Assembly: GCF_020740795.1 (NCBI RefSeq)
Contig: NC_067284.1
Location: forward strand, 103,159,440 to 103,223,439
Direction: 5' to 3'
DNA from: Apus apus
Taxonomy: Eukaryota; Chordata; Aves; Apodiformes; Apodidae
Length of the DNA: 64,000 nucleotides
Numbering within the stretch: position 1 is the first letter of the stretch; each line of letters begins with the position of its first letter. The position numbers were made by a program, and so were the translations under genes. Under the pieces are notes generated by a model. The model saw only the letters and a list, made by a program, of their open reading frames with translations. It made no database searches and had not been told where the DNA came from. This document shows, in pieces, positions 12,268-54,583 of the stretch.

Positions 12268-12389
12268 TGCTCTCCAAGACACATGAAGGGTGAAGGGGCT
12301 GTTCCTGCCTAGAGCCTGGGACAGGGCAAAAGCAGCAGAGTTAGTGCCTGCAACCTGGAGAAGGTCCAGCAGGGGATGGACAGGCAGGA
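12268..12389 (-). other. candidate exon 6 of the LDLRAP1-like gene with clathrin-box-like LLDLL (tentative)
   Basis: A minus-strand acceptor (CTGTCCCTTGTCCACAG) and donor (GCA|GTGAGC) bound 122 bp. It accepts the phase-1 end of exon 5 and leaves phase 0. It encodes VLPVHPLLDLLQVAG followed by SAAFALSQALGR. LLDLL fits the clathrin-box consensus, the role played by LLDLE in LDLRAP1, but the surrounding residues do not align with LDLRAP1. The same frame stays open beyond both splice sites, which weakens the case. Confidence 0.35.
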
Positions 12390-12748
12390 CTGTGGACAAG
12401 GGACAGCCCCCTGCTGTGCTCGGGGGCGGATGCACACAAGGGTGGGAGATGACTGCTCCGGGCAGGTACCACAGGGCCTGGAGCTGCACTACAGCTCAGC
12501 AATGCAGAAGAGTTCAGCAGCAATAGCAGGGACTCCCCCATCCCCCATCCCAAACAGAGATGGAGCAGGTCCCCCAGCTGGGCAGTAGCAGAGAGCACAA
12601 CAGCAGGGACAATGCGCTCCCTGCTTGGTGTGTTGCACCAGCCAGGCAGCGAGCCACCTCTCCTGCACACAGCCCAAGACAGAGTCCCACACTGCAGACC
12701 CTGATCCCAGGGCTAGGCAGAGGAACATGTTTGAGAAATTCCTCCTAC

Positions 12749-15700
12749 CTGCATGTGCTGCTTCCCAGAGATCCAGTGCCATCTGGAAGGCCTGGGCCAC
12801 GGTCAGAGTCACAGCCTGGGCCTGTGTACAAGAAATAAGGGGAATGTCTGCTTCCATCTGGACCCTTAAGCAAAGACAATCCCATTGCTGTGTGGTCTGA
12901 GGGCCCCTATCCTCCTTCACTTCCTCTCCCTGCAGAGCACACACTGGGAAGAACAAGGGCTCAGTACTTGTCTGTCTGCCCACACAGGCCAGCCACCCCT
13001 AAGAGGAGATCCCAGAGGAACTGGGACAATGGAACCTCCTCTTGCTCACCACCTTCCTCTGCAGTGTGTGAGCATACATGTGCTCCCTGGCTCCATTTCC
13101 AGCTGAGGTTCAGAGGTGAGGGCCTTCTCTCTCTGAAGGGGGAGAAGGAAGGCCCTTGCTCCCACCCTTACCTGATGGAGCCAAGAGCAGAAGGGAAATG
13201 CTTACAATCTTTTTCTTGGGTGAGAGGAAGGCATGGCACTCCAGTGCCCCACTCTGCTGGCTCTGGGCAACGTAAGCAAAGACTTTGTTCTGCAGCTTGT
13301 CTGTTGTGCAGTAGGAGATCCTGCAGGTAGAGAGGAGCTGCTCAGGGCAATAAGGGACCCCAGCACAGATCTTCTGCTGTGCTCCCACCACACCAACAAG
13401 CCATGCCAACAGCCTCAGGCTTTCATCTGCCCCAGATGATCTGGTGGCCCAACCCCACAGCAAGGGCCAGAGGCACCTACAGCTGATAAGAGACTACTGC
13501 ATCCACAGGCATTCCCTCTTGCATTGCCCTAGTGTGCTCCTCAGCCCTCTGCTGCCCACTTTAACCCAATGTAGGAACCCAAACACTAGACAAAAGGAGA
13601 ACAGAAGGGTGGGTGGTTGCCTCTGAGGACACAAGTGGAGGCCAGGCAGCAGGATGGTCTGCCTTGGCACATCAGCTCTGGTGCTAAGACTCAAATTTTG
13701 CACCAAGGAGATGTCCTGTCTCTCCTTCCCATCTAGTCACCAGCCTGCAGCCATGCTCCCCTCATACCCAGCACCCACAAACACCCAACCCAGCCAAAGC
13801 ACAGCTGGCAGCAGTAAAAACACCCCACATCAGCTCTCACATCAACTGCCTTTAGCCAGCCTGACTAGCCTGCAGTCCTTGGCACCCTCATCCCAGTGCA
13901 GCCAGGTTGGTCCTGTGGGTCTTGTGTCAGTGGAAAAAGGCAGACATGCACTCCTGCCCCAACTGTGGGGCTTTCGAACCATCAGCCTCAACATCATGCT
14001 TGAATGCCAGCAGAGACAACCAGGGCTCAGCGAAAAGACAGATGGGCTGACCCAGAACTCAAGAACACCCAGGTCCCTCCCTGCGTTCAGCCCCAGGCAG
14101 CACTGCAGGGCACAGCAGGGAGCGGGCACAGACCTCAGGGAGCCAAAGGAAGACCTAAGCTGGAAAGTACCACTGACAGAAGGCCCAGCCCTCCCTGGCT
14201 TCTGAAGATCCCATCAGCCTCCAGCTGGCTTCTTGGGAGTACCGAGCCGCCATGCCCACCTGTAAATGGAGATGTTCTCAACCATCTCCTTTGTGTCCGC
14301 ATCCTGCAGCGAGATTCCCCTCGGAGACACCGTCAGAATCACTTTCTGGAACTTGCGAGCTCCTACCCGTGCCTGGCAGTAGGGAGACCAGACACCTCTG
14401 CAAATCTGGCACGGATCTTCATCCTGCCTTGCTGACAGGAATTCCCCCAGACTCTGTACAGAGTGCCACCTACTTGGGCCCTTGCTGCAAAGGACCCTTA
14501 TGTGGAGATGGGAAAGCAGAGCCTGGAGATCAGGTGCACGTTCCACAGAACACCCCTGGAATCCACTCACCTGACTGCCACCCTCCTCTCCCTGCTGTGA
14601 CAGGCACAGCTCTGCTCCTAGTCGTGGTGCAGGAGCAGGCAGTGGTCCTGCAGGAAGGCAGCTGCCCCCACAGCACACAGGCTGAGAGACCTGCCAACCC
14701 CCTGCATGCCACCCTCCTTTTGTGAACAGCACGGTCCCTGGGTGCAGGGCTGGGACATGGACACTTCCAGAGGCCTGGGCTCCCTCTCCACCCTAGCACA
14801 GCAAAGCCCTGGGGCCAGCTCTCACCGTGGCCACAATCCTGCGGATGGCAGCAGCCGCCATGTCTTCTCCTTTGGGTTTCTCTACCAGTGTCATCCCTAG
14901 ATACTTGAGTGTGAAGCACATCCCCTCAAGCAGCGGCTCCTGCATATCAGCCCAGCTCTCAGGAAGCTCTGCAAAGACAAAACCCCGTGGCAGCAAAACC
15001 CACGTGCTGCTCCCCCAGCAGAGCCACCCCACCTTGCTGCAGCCTCACTGCTCCCAGTAATAGCTAGCCTCCCTGCTAGCTGCACACAGCAGGGCAGTCT
15101 CCGGGCTCTGTGACATTCTTGGAAGAGGAACAGAACCAGAGGACGGTTCACTCTCAAAGCTTTTAGTCCTCCATCCCTGGAGCTACAGGCTCTGTCAGCA
15201 CAGACTGTAAGCTCCTGCAGATCTGCAGCTCCTCAGATGCTGCAGTGTTCAGTGCTATCTGCCTTGTGTTTCCAGGTCTCATCTGTTTCCCTAAAAGCAG
15301 GATGTGCTCTGTACTGCATTCATCTCACCCACCTAAGCCGCTGCCACTCCTCAGGAACAGCAGCATTTGCTCTCACACTCGGTCAGATCAGAACCTGCAA
15401 GCTGTCCCAGTATAGCCAAAGCCAAACCCTCTGGTAGCTGTCATTTGCAGCAGCAGGCTGCCAGGGAAGGGGCAGCTTGTCCAGCACTCACGATCCAAGC
15501 TGGAGTGACTGGGAAGCAACTGCACCACAAAGATTCTGGGTTAAGGAAGAGATCAGACTGGCATTTCGGGGATGCAAACCAGCTGCCAGGAGAACACACT
15601 GTATGGATGAGCTCCAGTGCACAGAGGGAGGAGAATCATTGGTTGGACTCAATGATCTTAAGGGTCTTTTCCAACCTAAATGATTCTGAGAGCTCCCACA

Positions 15701-17365
15701 AGCATTACTTTGCAGGTCACAGAATTAAAGGGGCACTGGCTTCTGTTTCCTGTACCCTCTCTTTTCAAACCCCATTGCTGCAGTCAAGAAAAAGAAAAGA
15801 AAAAAAAAACCCAAACAAAAAATGGGCAGAGTTCCTGCTCACTCAAGGAAGATTCCCTAGGGATAGTTCTCAGCATCTCCAGCTTCCTTCAGAAACCAGT
15901 GTGTCTCACCAGCTTGTTCTGTCACACAGCAAATGTGCTGGCAGAAGGAGCCCTTGCTCTACAGTCAGTCCCAACACCGGTGCCACTGGCAGAGAACACA
16001 AAACAAGCACTGTAAAGTTTAAGGAGAACTGAAGCAGGTGTTAGCGCACCTTTGCTTTCCTCAAATATAAGGAAAAGGTTTTTCACCCAGAGGCTGGTCA
16101 AGCAGTGGAACAAGCTCCCCAGGGAAGTGGTCACAGCACCAAGCCTGCAGTTCAAGTGCCCTACACAGGGACAGAAGTTGGACTCCATGATCCTGATGGG
16201 TCCCTTCTAACTCAGCATATTCTATAATTTTATGAAATCCCAAAGGGCACAAGGATGGTAACAGGAGATATGCAGAAAGGTTAAGACACAGGGAGTCACA
16301 GTCTCTCTCTTCTCAGGGATTCATCCAACAGAGGAGGGAAGGAACAAGAACTCAGAGTGACATGCTCTCCTGCAAACACCATGGTTGTACACTTCCCTGG
16401 TAATTGCCTAGGTAGCTACTGGTCACACTAAGCTATTACTTTTTAGGGTTATTTTTCACCTCTTCCCTGGGATTAGCTCCCTGAACATTACTGGCACACT
16501 TGCAGATACCTGGAATAACCTGAACCCACAGGGAAATTCGGGAGACCTTACTTGCACAGCATATCCTTGCACAAACCACAATGCCAGGGAACCCACCGAG
16601 TGCAGTGCAGGGTACAGCTCCCCAGGGTACAGCGCCTTCTCCCTCCGAACTGTGTGCACAGCCCACACGTGCAGGGGCTGCCAGAGTGAGCTCTGCTGCC
16701 CCAATGAAGCCTTTGGGCGGCCGTGACTGAGAGAGCCCCGGCACAGCCCTGCTCCTGAGCCCGGGGGTCACCCCGGGAGCTGGCTGTGCCACAGACAGCA
16801 CGGCAGTCAGCCCGCGCTGAGGCCTGACACGCTTGCTGCACGCATGTCCATACCAGCAGAGAACCAGGCACAGAAGGCAGGGCAGCGCCCGACACCCCCC
16901 GGCACCGCCGCCCCGGGCCCCTCGCCCTCCCGCACGGGCGGCCTCAATTCAAAAGTGGGTCAAGAGGCCGGCACGCAGGGGACCGAGGGGCCCAGGGCAG
17001 CAGCCCCAAGCGCTGCCGGCTGCCCCAGCCCGCAGCCCCACGCCCTGCCCCCAGGGACCTCCAAAACCTGCCCCGCAGCCCCCGCGCTGCCCCGCAGCGC
17101 CGCCAGCCCGCCTCAGCCTGCTCCCGGATCCCGCACCGCACCCCGCAGCGCGGCCAGCCCACCGCGGCCCCGCACCGCTCCGCACCGCGGCCAGCGGCAC
17201 GTCCCGGGCCCGGCCGGCCCCAGGTGCGGGCTCCCCGCCCGGCCCGCCGCCCGCTCCCCGGCCCCGCCGCCCGCACTCACTGCGCCGCCGGCGGAGCCCC
17301 AGGCTGTGCCGGGCGAGGCGCGGGCTCCGCAGCACGGCGCGCCCCGCCGCCCGCAGCGCCTCCAT
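12749..17365 (-). CDS. LDLRAP1 (ARH)-like PTB-domain clathrin adaptor, five N-terminal exons
   Basis: Minus-strand exons are 17365-17281, 14968-14826, 14372-14260, 13320-13206 and 12821-12749, with matching phases and GT-AG sites. They encode about 176 residues: a basic N-terminus [21 protein letters not shown], then a phosphotyrosine-binding domain with family landmarks [71 protein letters not shown] and [12 protein letters not shown]. In LDLRAP1 this domain binds FxNPxY tails of LDL-receptor family proteins, while the C-terminal half binds clathrin and AP-2. Human LDLRAP1 is on chromosome 1p36, so a copy beside IFT172 is best read as a paralogue; I could not compare it with the bird LDLRAP1 itself. 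The clathrin- and AP-2-binding half of LDLRAP1 is not recognisable downstream, so the C-terminus is either diverged or missed. The gene starts head to head with IFT172. Confidence 0.88.
15640..15690 (+). repeat. CR1 LINE 3'-end fragment
   Basis: GGTTGGACTCAATGATCTTAAGGGTCTTTTCCAACCTAAATGATTCTG-like end of CR1. It lies in intron 1 of the LDLRAP1-like gene, antisense to it. Confidence 0.85.
15782..15824 (+). repeat. A-rich low-complexity tract
   Basis: An adenine-rich run with interspersed G and C. It lies in intron 1 of the minus-strand gene, about 90 bp after the CR1 fragment. Confidence 0.7.
16060..16240 (+). repeat. CR1 LINE fragment
   Basis: Has the CR1 landmarks TTCACCCAGAGGCTGGTCAAGCAGTGGAACAAGC-like, CTCCCCAGGGAAGTGG, GTTGGACTCCATGATCC and a degenerate TATTCTATAATTTTATG tail. 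Confidence 0.85.
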
Positions 17366-17430
17366 GCCCGAGCCGAGCCGAGCCGGTACCGGGGCGGGGG
17401 ACGGTCCGTCCGCCGCGGGGCCCGGCGCGC

Positions 17431-17438
17431 TCACGTCA
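17431..17438 (-). promoter_or_regulatory. CRE-like site (TGACGTGA)
   Basis: TCACGTCA on the plus strand, TGACGTGA on the minus strand, is one mismatch from the CREB/ATF palindrome TGACGTCA. It lies 66 bp upstream of the LDLRAP1-like start codon and 20 bp from the X-box. Function is inferred from the motif and position only. Confidence 0.45.
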
Positions 17439-17458
17439 GCAACGGCGGAGGCGCCGGG

Positions 17459-17472
17459 GTTGCCGGGGCAAC
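17459..17472. promoter_or_regulatory. RFX X-box in the divergent promoter
   Basis: GTTGCCGGGGCAAC has both half-sites of the RFX consensus GTTGCC-N2-GGCAAC intact as an inverted repeat. RFX factors bind X-boxes in promoters of ciliary genes, including IFT subunits. It lies 78 bp before the IFT172 ATG and 94 bp before the LDLRAP1-like ATG, so it could serve both genes. Confidence 0.8.
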
Positions 17473-17549
17473 GGGGGGCGGAGCCCGGCGCGGCGGCGAG
17501 GCCTGTGGCGGCCCCGGGCCCGGGGGTGCCGCGCTCGGCGTTCGGCGCG

Positions 17550-50800
<33,251 letters not shown>

Positions 50801-50855
50801 GCTGGACCATGGCAGCTTTCAGTCCTGTTCTTCAGCATCCTCCACTTCCACCCCC

Positions 50856-50861
50856 AATAAA
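50856..50861 (+). terminator. IFT172 polyadenylation signal
   Basis: AATAAA 56 bp after the IFT172 stop codon, followed by a GT-rich stretch (TTGCTGTGCTCTTGTTGG). The 3' UTR would be only about 80 bp. Confidence 0.85.
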
Positions 50862-51159
50862 CGTTTCTCAACCTTGCTGTGCTCTTGTTGGTCAAGGGAG
50901 GCCAAGGCCAGGAACACGTGTATCTCCCAGGGGCAGGTCCATAATCCTGTACACATGCATCTCCTGACCTCAGCCAAGCTATGCTCAGTGTGCACCCTCC
51001 ACCCTTCTGGGGGATTGTCACTGGAACCATGGAGCTGCCTACCTCCCTGTGCCTGGCCGAGCGCAAGCATGGAGATGGCCTGACACCCCAGCTGCACTGT
51101 CATTCCACCAGTGGGCCCAGCTCCCAGAGAAGCCACTTAGAGCCACCAGTGTGAAAAAG

Positions 51160-51165
51160 TTTATT
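51160..51165 (-). terminator. KRTCAP3 polyadenylation signal
   Basis: AATAAA on the minus strand about 0.6 kb after the KRTCAP3 stop. Another copy at 51345-51350 (minus) could give a shorter 3' UTR. The IFT172 signal points toward it from about 300 bp away. Confidence 0.65.
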
Positions 51166-51758
51166 TACTCAGGAAAAACAGATGCTTATGACAAAGGGGC
51201 ACTTCACCTGCCGCTCCCCAGCCTGCCTGAGGACAGGCACAGCGAGCTGACCCACCAGGCCAGCCCTGGCCCTTGCCGGGTCCCAGCACCTCTGTCTGCC
51301 CCCACCACTGTGTGTATAAGGCAGATGCAGCCAGCAAGGCTCCATTTATTGTGCCAGCAACAGCCTTGCAGCTTGGAGAGAGGGGAGAGCATCCGAGGCT
51401 AAGGCTGCCTGGTGACTCAGGGCTGCTTGTGTCAGGCACCTGCAGGGTTTGTCCCAGGTGGGGCTGGAGGAAGCGAGGGGGAGAGGCACACCCTGTAGCC
51501 CCCCTGCAGCCCACCCTATCGTGGGGCAGGAGCATGCTGCAGGTGCAACATCCTCTGGCTCAATGGCAGCACTCCTGCAGCAGCACCTGGGAGTGAAAGA
51601 GCACACCTGAGTGCTGGCCCAGGAGCAGGGCCAGGATGCCTCTGCCCAGGATCTGCAATGTGCTTGGAGATGTTTCAGGGGGCTGGTGTCTGTGGGGGCC
51701 CCAGTGTAGCCCCTCCTGTCCCCCAGACACAGCCCAGGCACTGCGTTCACCTGTCCAG

Positions 51759-53672
51759 CTAGGTGCAAGTCTCAGCCAATACCCCAAGGAGTTGCTGCAT
51801 CTCACGTGGTGGCCTCTCCTTCACTGTATCTGTCCCAGCCAGCTAAAAAGAGGGGGAAAAAAAGGGTGGAGGGTCACAGGGATATGAGAAGGGCTGGGCT
51901 AGGTTTAGGAGTGGGGACTTGGGGGTGGATAAGGGCAGCATTTGCTCAGGACGTAATAGGCTTGGGCATCAGAGGGATGAGAGTCCCTCTGCAACTACCC
52001 AAGATGAAGGGGTGCCAGTCTGTCACCAAGGATGGCTAAAAGGTTCAAATTTGACATTCACCCTGCACCCCCAGCCCCTTGCTGCTCAGCCTGCTTGTAT
52101 GGGAACAAGGGCCCAGCAGCACCCAGCACTGCCAGAATGCAGCAAAAGGGCAAGCAGTGGTGGGGCAGAGGCAGGGAGACCCAACAGGCCAATGGGACAT
52201 ACCTGCTCTTTGCTGTATCTGTGTGCACAGGGCCCAATGCCCCGGAAGATCAGAGCCACCAAAAAGCACCTGCCAGACAGCACAGCTTCCGCAGCCACCA
52301 GCACCATGGAGGGGAACCAGAGCGCCAGGGCTGTGTCCTGCAGAGCAGAGGGCTAGAGGTCCCACTGCACCCAGCCTGCACCAGCAGAGGGGCTGGGTAG
52401 GCGGTGGGGGGGGAGAAAGAAAGGGAACGCAGTGAGAGGAGAAGAGGAAGAGTGAGCAGAGAGAGGGAAAGAAGGAAAATAAAGACGAGAGGAAGCAGAG
52501 ACAGAAGGAGGACGGGTGGGAGGGGGTGGCCCTGCAGACTCACATAGATGCGCGTGGTGTTGAAGGGACAATCGTTGGTGGCAATGGCGGCCCGGGCGTC
52601 GCTGGGCAGCGCGGGGCTGTGGCAGCCCTGCAGCAGGTGCCTGCCCCGGCTGTGCACGGTCAGCGCGATGGCCAGGGCCAGGCCCACGCTGCAGGCTGCG
52701 GACAGCAGGCAGCTCAGCAGGGACACGCTCAGCAGGGTCCAGTGCTGCAGGCAGCGAGAGCACGAGAGCAGAGCTGGCCAGAGCCCGGGGACACGGCAGG
52801 GCTGGCACTGCCGCTCTGCAGGGAGCAGGGGTGCTGGGAGCCCCGCGGACATTCGCATCCCGCGAGCACATGCAGCCCCCTGCCCCTGCTAGCACGGCTC
52901 AGCCCTGCATGAGGCTTCCGCACCTTTTGCATCCTTTGCCCCCGCCCCCCCACCCCGGGACCCCCAAGCCCCCGCCCAGCCCCCTCCCACAGGCTCCTGC
53001 CCCGGAGAGCCCCGGCACTGCCTCAGCCCCACCGAGACCCCAGCCCCGCAGCAGCTCTGCCCCACGCACGGCCCACCCTGAGCCCGCACGGGGATGCGTG
53101 ACCCCGGCTGCAGCTTCACCCACCAACCGAAGCGTCTCTGCCCCGAGCCGATGCCCACGGCCCCGCCGCTGCCGCCCCTCACGGCGCTGCCGACGGGCCC
53201 GGGCCGGGGCAGCCGGCGGCATCCAGAGCCCGCCAGCCAGCGAGGCGGAAGGAGCCGCCGGGGCAAGGTCCGAGGGAGCGGCGGGGGGCTGGGCCGCGCC
53301 GGTGCCCCCGGCCCGCACTCACCAGGGCGACCCGGGACAGGTTGTGCGACACCAGGATGGCTACGATGCCCACGGCGATGCTCTGCGGGGAAAAGATCCG
53401 CGTCGGGGGCCGGGCCGCCAAGCCCCCTCTCCCGCCGCCCGCCCCGGCCCCGCCGCGCTCACCAGCAGCCCGGCGCTCACCGACACCACGTTGGCCGCCG
53501 CGTACTCGGGGGTGACGGCGCGGCCGGCGCCGGCCACATGCCGCAGGACGGAGCCGTGCACGATGGCGCCCAGCGCCAGGCTGCCGTGCCCCAGCACGAT
53601 CAGCCCCAGCCCCGAGCGCATCAGCCGCTGCGGGTCCGTCAGCGCCGTCGGGCCCCGCCGCCCCACGGCCAT
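51759..53672 (-). CDS. KRTCAP3: KRTCAP3, keratinocyte-associated protein 3
   Basis: Minus-strand exons are 53672-53463, 53382-53323, 52744-52544, 52337-52203 and 51842-51759 (stop TAG), 229 aa against about 240 in human. Every exon boundary is phase 0. Four hydrophobic segments are visible, at about residues 20-43, 61-88, 92-122 and 158-185. Family landmarks are [32 protein letters not shown], a loop with CH and DCPF.TTRIY, and DTALALW.PS. A sequon NTT lies in the second loop. KRTCAP3 is a poorly characterised four-pass epithelial membrane protein. The start MAVGRRG was chosen for its good Kozak context (GCGGCCATGG); an in-frame ATG 27 codons upstream falls next to the NRBP1 poly(A) signal and is unlikely to be in the mRNA. 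The last exon ([12 protein letters not shown]...) matches human only loosely. Confidence 0.93.
52396..52512 (+). repeat. purine-rich tract in a KRTCAP3 intron
   Basis: A G/A-dominated low-complexity run (GGGGGGGAGAAAGAAAGGG to GACAGAAGGAGGACGGG). On the KRTCAP3 sense strand it is a long pyrimidine tract in intron 3. Confidence 0.75.
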
Positions 53673-53766
53673 GGCCGCTGCCGCCCCGCCCGCCCCCGGC
53701 ACCGCCCCGGCTCCCTCCCCCGCCCCCGCCCCGGAAAGAGGCAGCACTCGCATATGTACAAAACAG
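53673..53766 (-). promoter_or_regulatory. KRTCAP3 proximal promoter, abutting the NRBP1 3' end
   Basis: The 94 bp between the KRTCAP3 ATG and the NRBP1 AATAAA contain several GC boxes (GGGGCGGGGGCGGGG, GGGCGGGGCGG in sense). No TATA box is seen. The CpG-rich block continues through KRTCAP3 exon 1 and back into the NRBP1 3' UTR. Confidence 0.55.
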
Positions 53767-53772
53767 TTTATT
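53767..53772 (-). terminator. NRBP1 polyadenylation signal
   Basis: TTTATT on plus, AATAAA on minus, 0.8 kb after the NRBP1 stop codon. It is followed in sense by CTGTTTTGT-like U/GU-rich sequence. Confidence 0.8.
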
Positions 53773-54583
53773 AAAAATAGGAAATGATAGAAATGAGATG
53801 CAGGAGCGGAGCCGCGGGCTCAGCCCCGCCGAACACCCCGGGCCGGGGAGGGGAAGCGGGGAGCAGGTCCCGGCACTGCTGCCACCCCCGCTCTCCCCCA
53901 CCCCGGCCCGGGGCACCGTGCCTGGGGCTACCCGCAGCGGCCCACAGGCCCCGTGTGGGCACAGCCGCAGCCCCAGGGCACGGCGCAGCGCGGGGCGGCC
54001 GCGGGGAACTAGTAAACAAGGAGCAGCCCCGGAGCAGAGCGGGCAGCAAAGCGCCAGGTGGGGGCTGCAGGACCCCGGCCCCCCCCGGCCGGGAGGGAGG
54101 GAAGTGACTGGTGCCAGAGGCAGCTGCAGAGTTGGGGGCAGAGAGGGGGCAGGGCTTAGGGGCTCCCCCTGCTTACCTTTAAATTAAAAAAAAACAAAAA
54201 CAAAAAACAACCCCCCAAAAAATAATAATAAAAAAAAAGAAAAAACAAAACATTTCTGTGCTGTGCAAAAGACACTTTGTACAATTCAAACAGAACAAAC
54301 TCCATGCACATGAATGGGGCTACAGAACTCCCCAAGCCAGGACCCGGCTTCCCGGCACCACCTGGCAAAATCCCAACAAAAACAGGGCTGGAAATAATAC
54401 TGATGCGCAAAGTCCCCTTTAATAGGCGGGCAGGGAGGATTGTCGCTGAGCCCAGCCACGGCACATGCAGGACAAGCTTCCAAGCACTGCAGCTGGGGTC
54501 TCGCTGATGCCCTACAGTGATGGACAGACACAGAAGGGGTCACAGGCAACAAGGCCGCGCTGGCCGCCCGGGAGCCGGGAGTG
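53773..54583 (-). other. NRBP1: NRBP1 3' UTR
   Basis: Sequence between the NRBP1 stop and its poly(A) signal. Its distal part is CpG-rich and its middle carries a very U-rich block in the mRNA sense (see 54181-54252). No other gene is seen. Confidence 0.8.
54181..54252 (+). repeat. A-rich low-complexity block in NRBP1 3' UTR
   Basis: About 70 bp, almost all A with short C and AAT interruptions; in NRBP1 mRNA it is a U-rich block with UUAUUAUU. It could bind U-rich or AU-rich-element proteins, but that is inference. Confidence 0.75.

Noticed and set aside
52831-53787. 318-codon plus-strand open frame
   Set aside because: It is the antisense shadow of KRTCAP3 exons and the CpG-rich promoter. 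Composition is Pro/Ala/Arg-rich as expected from GC bias.
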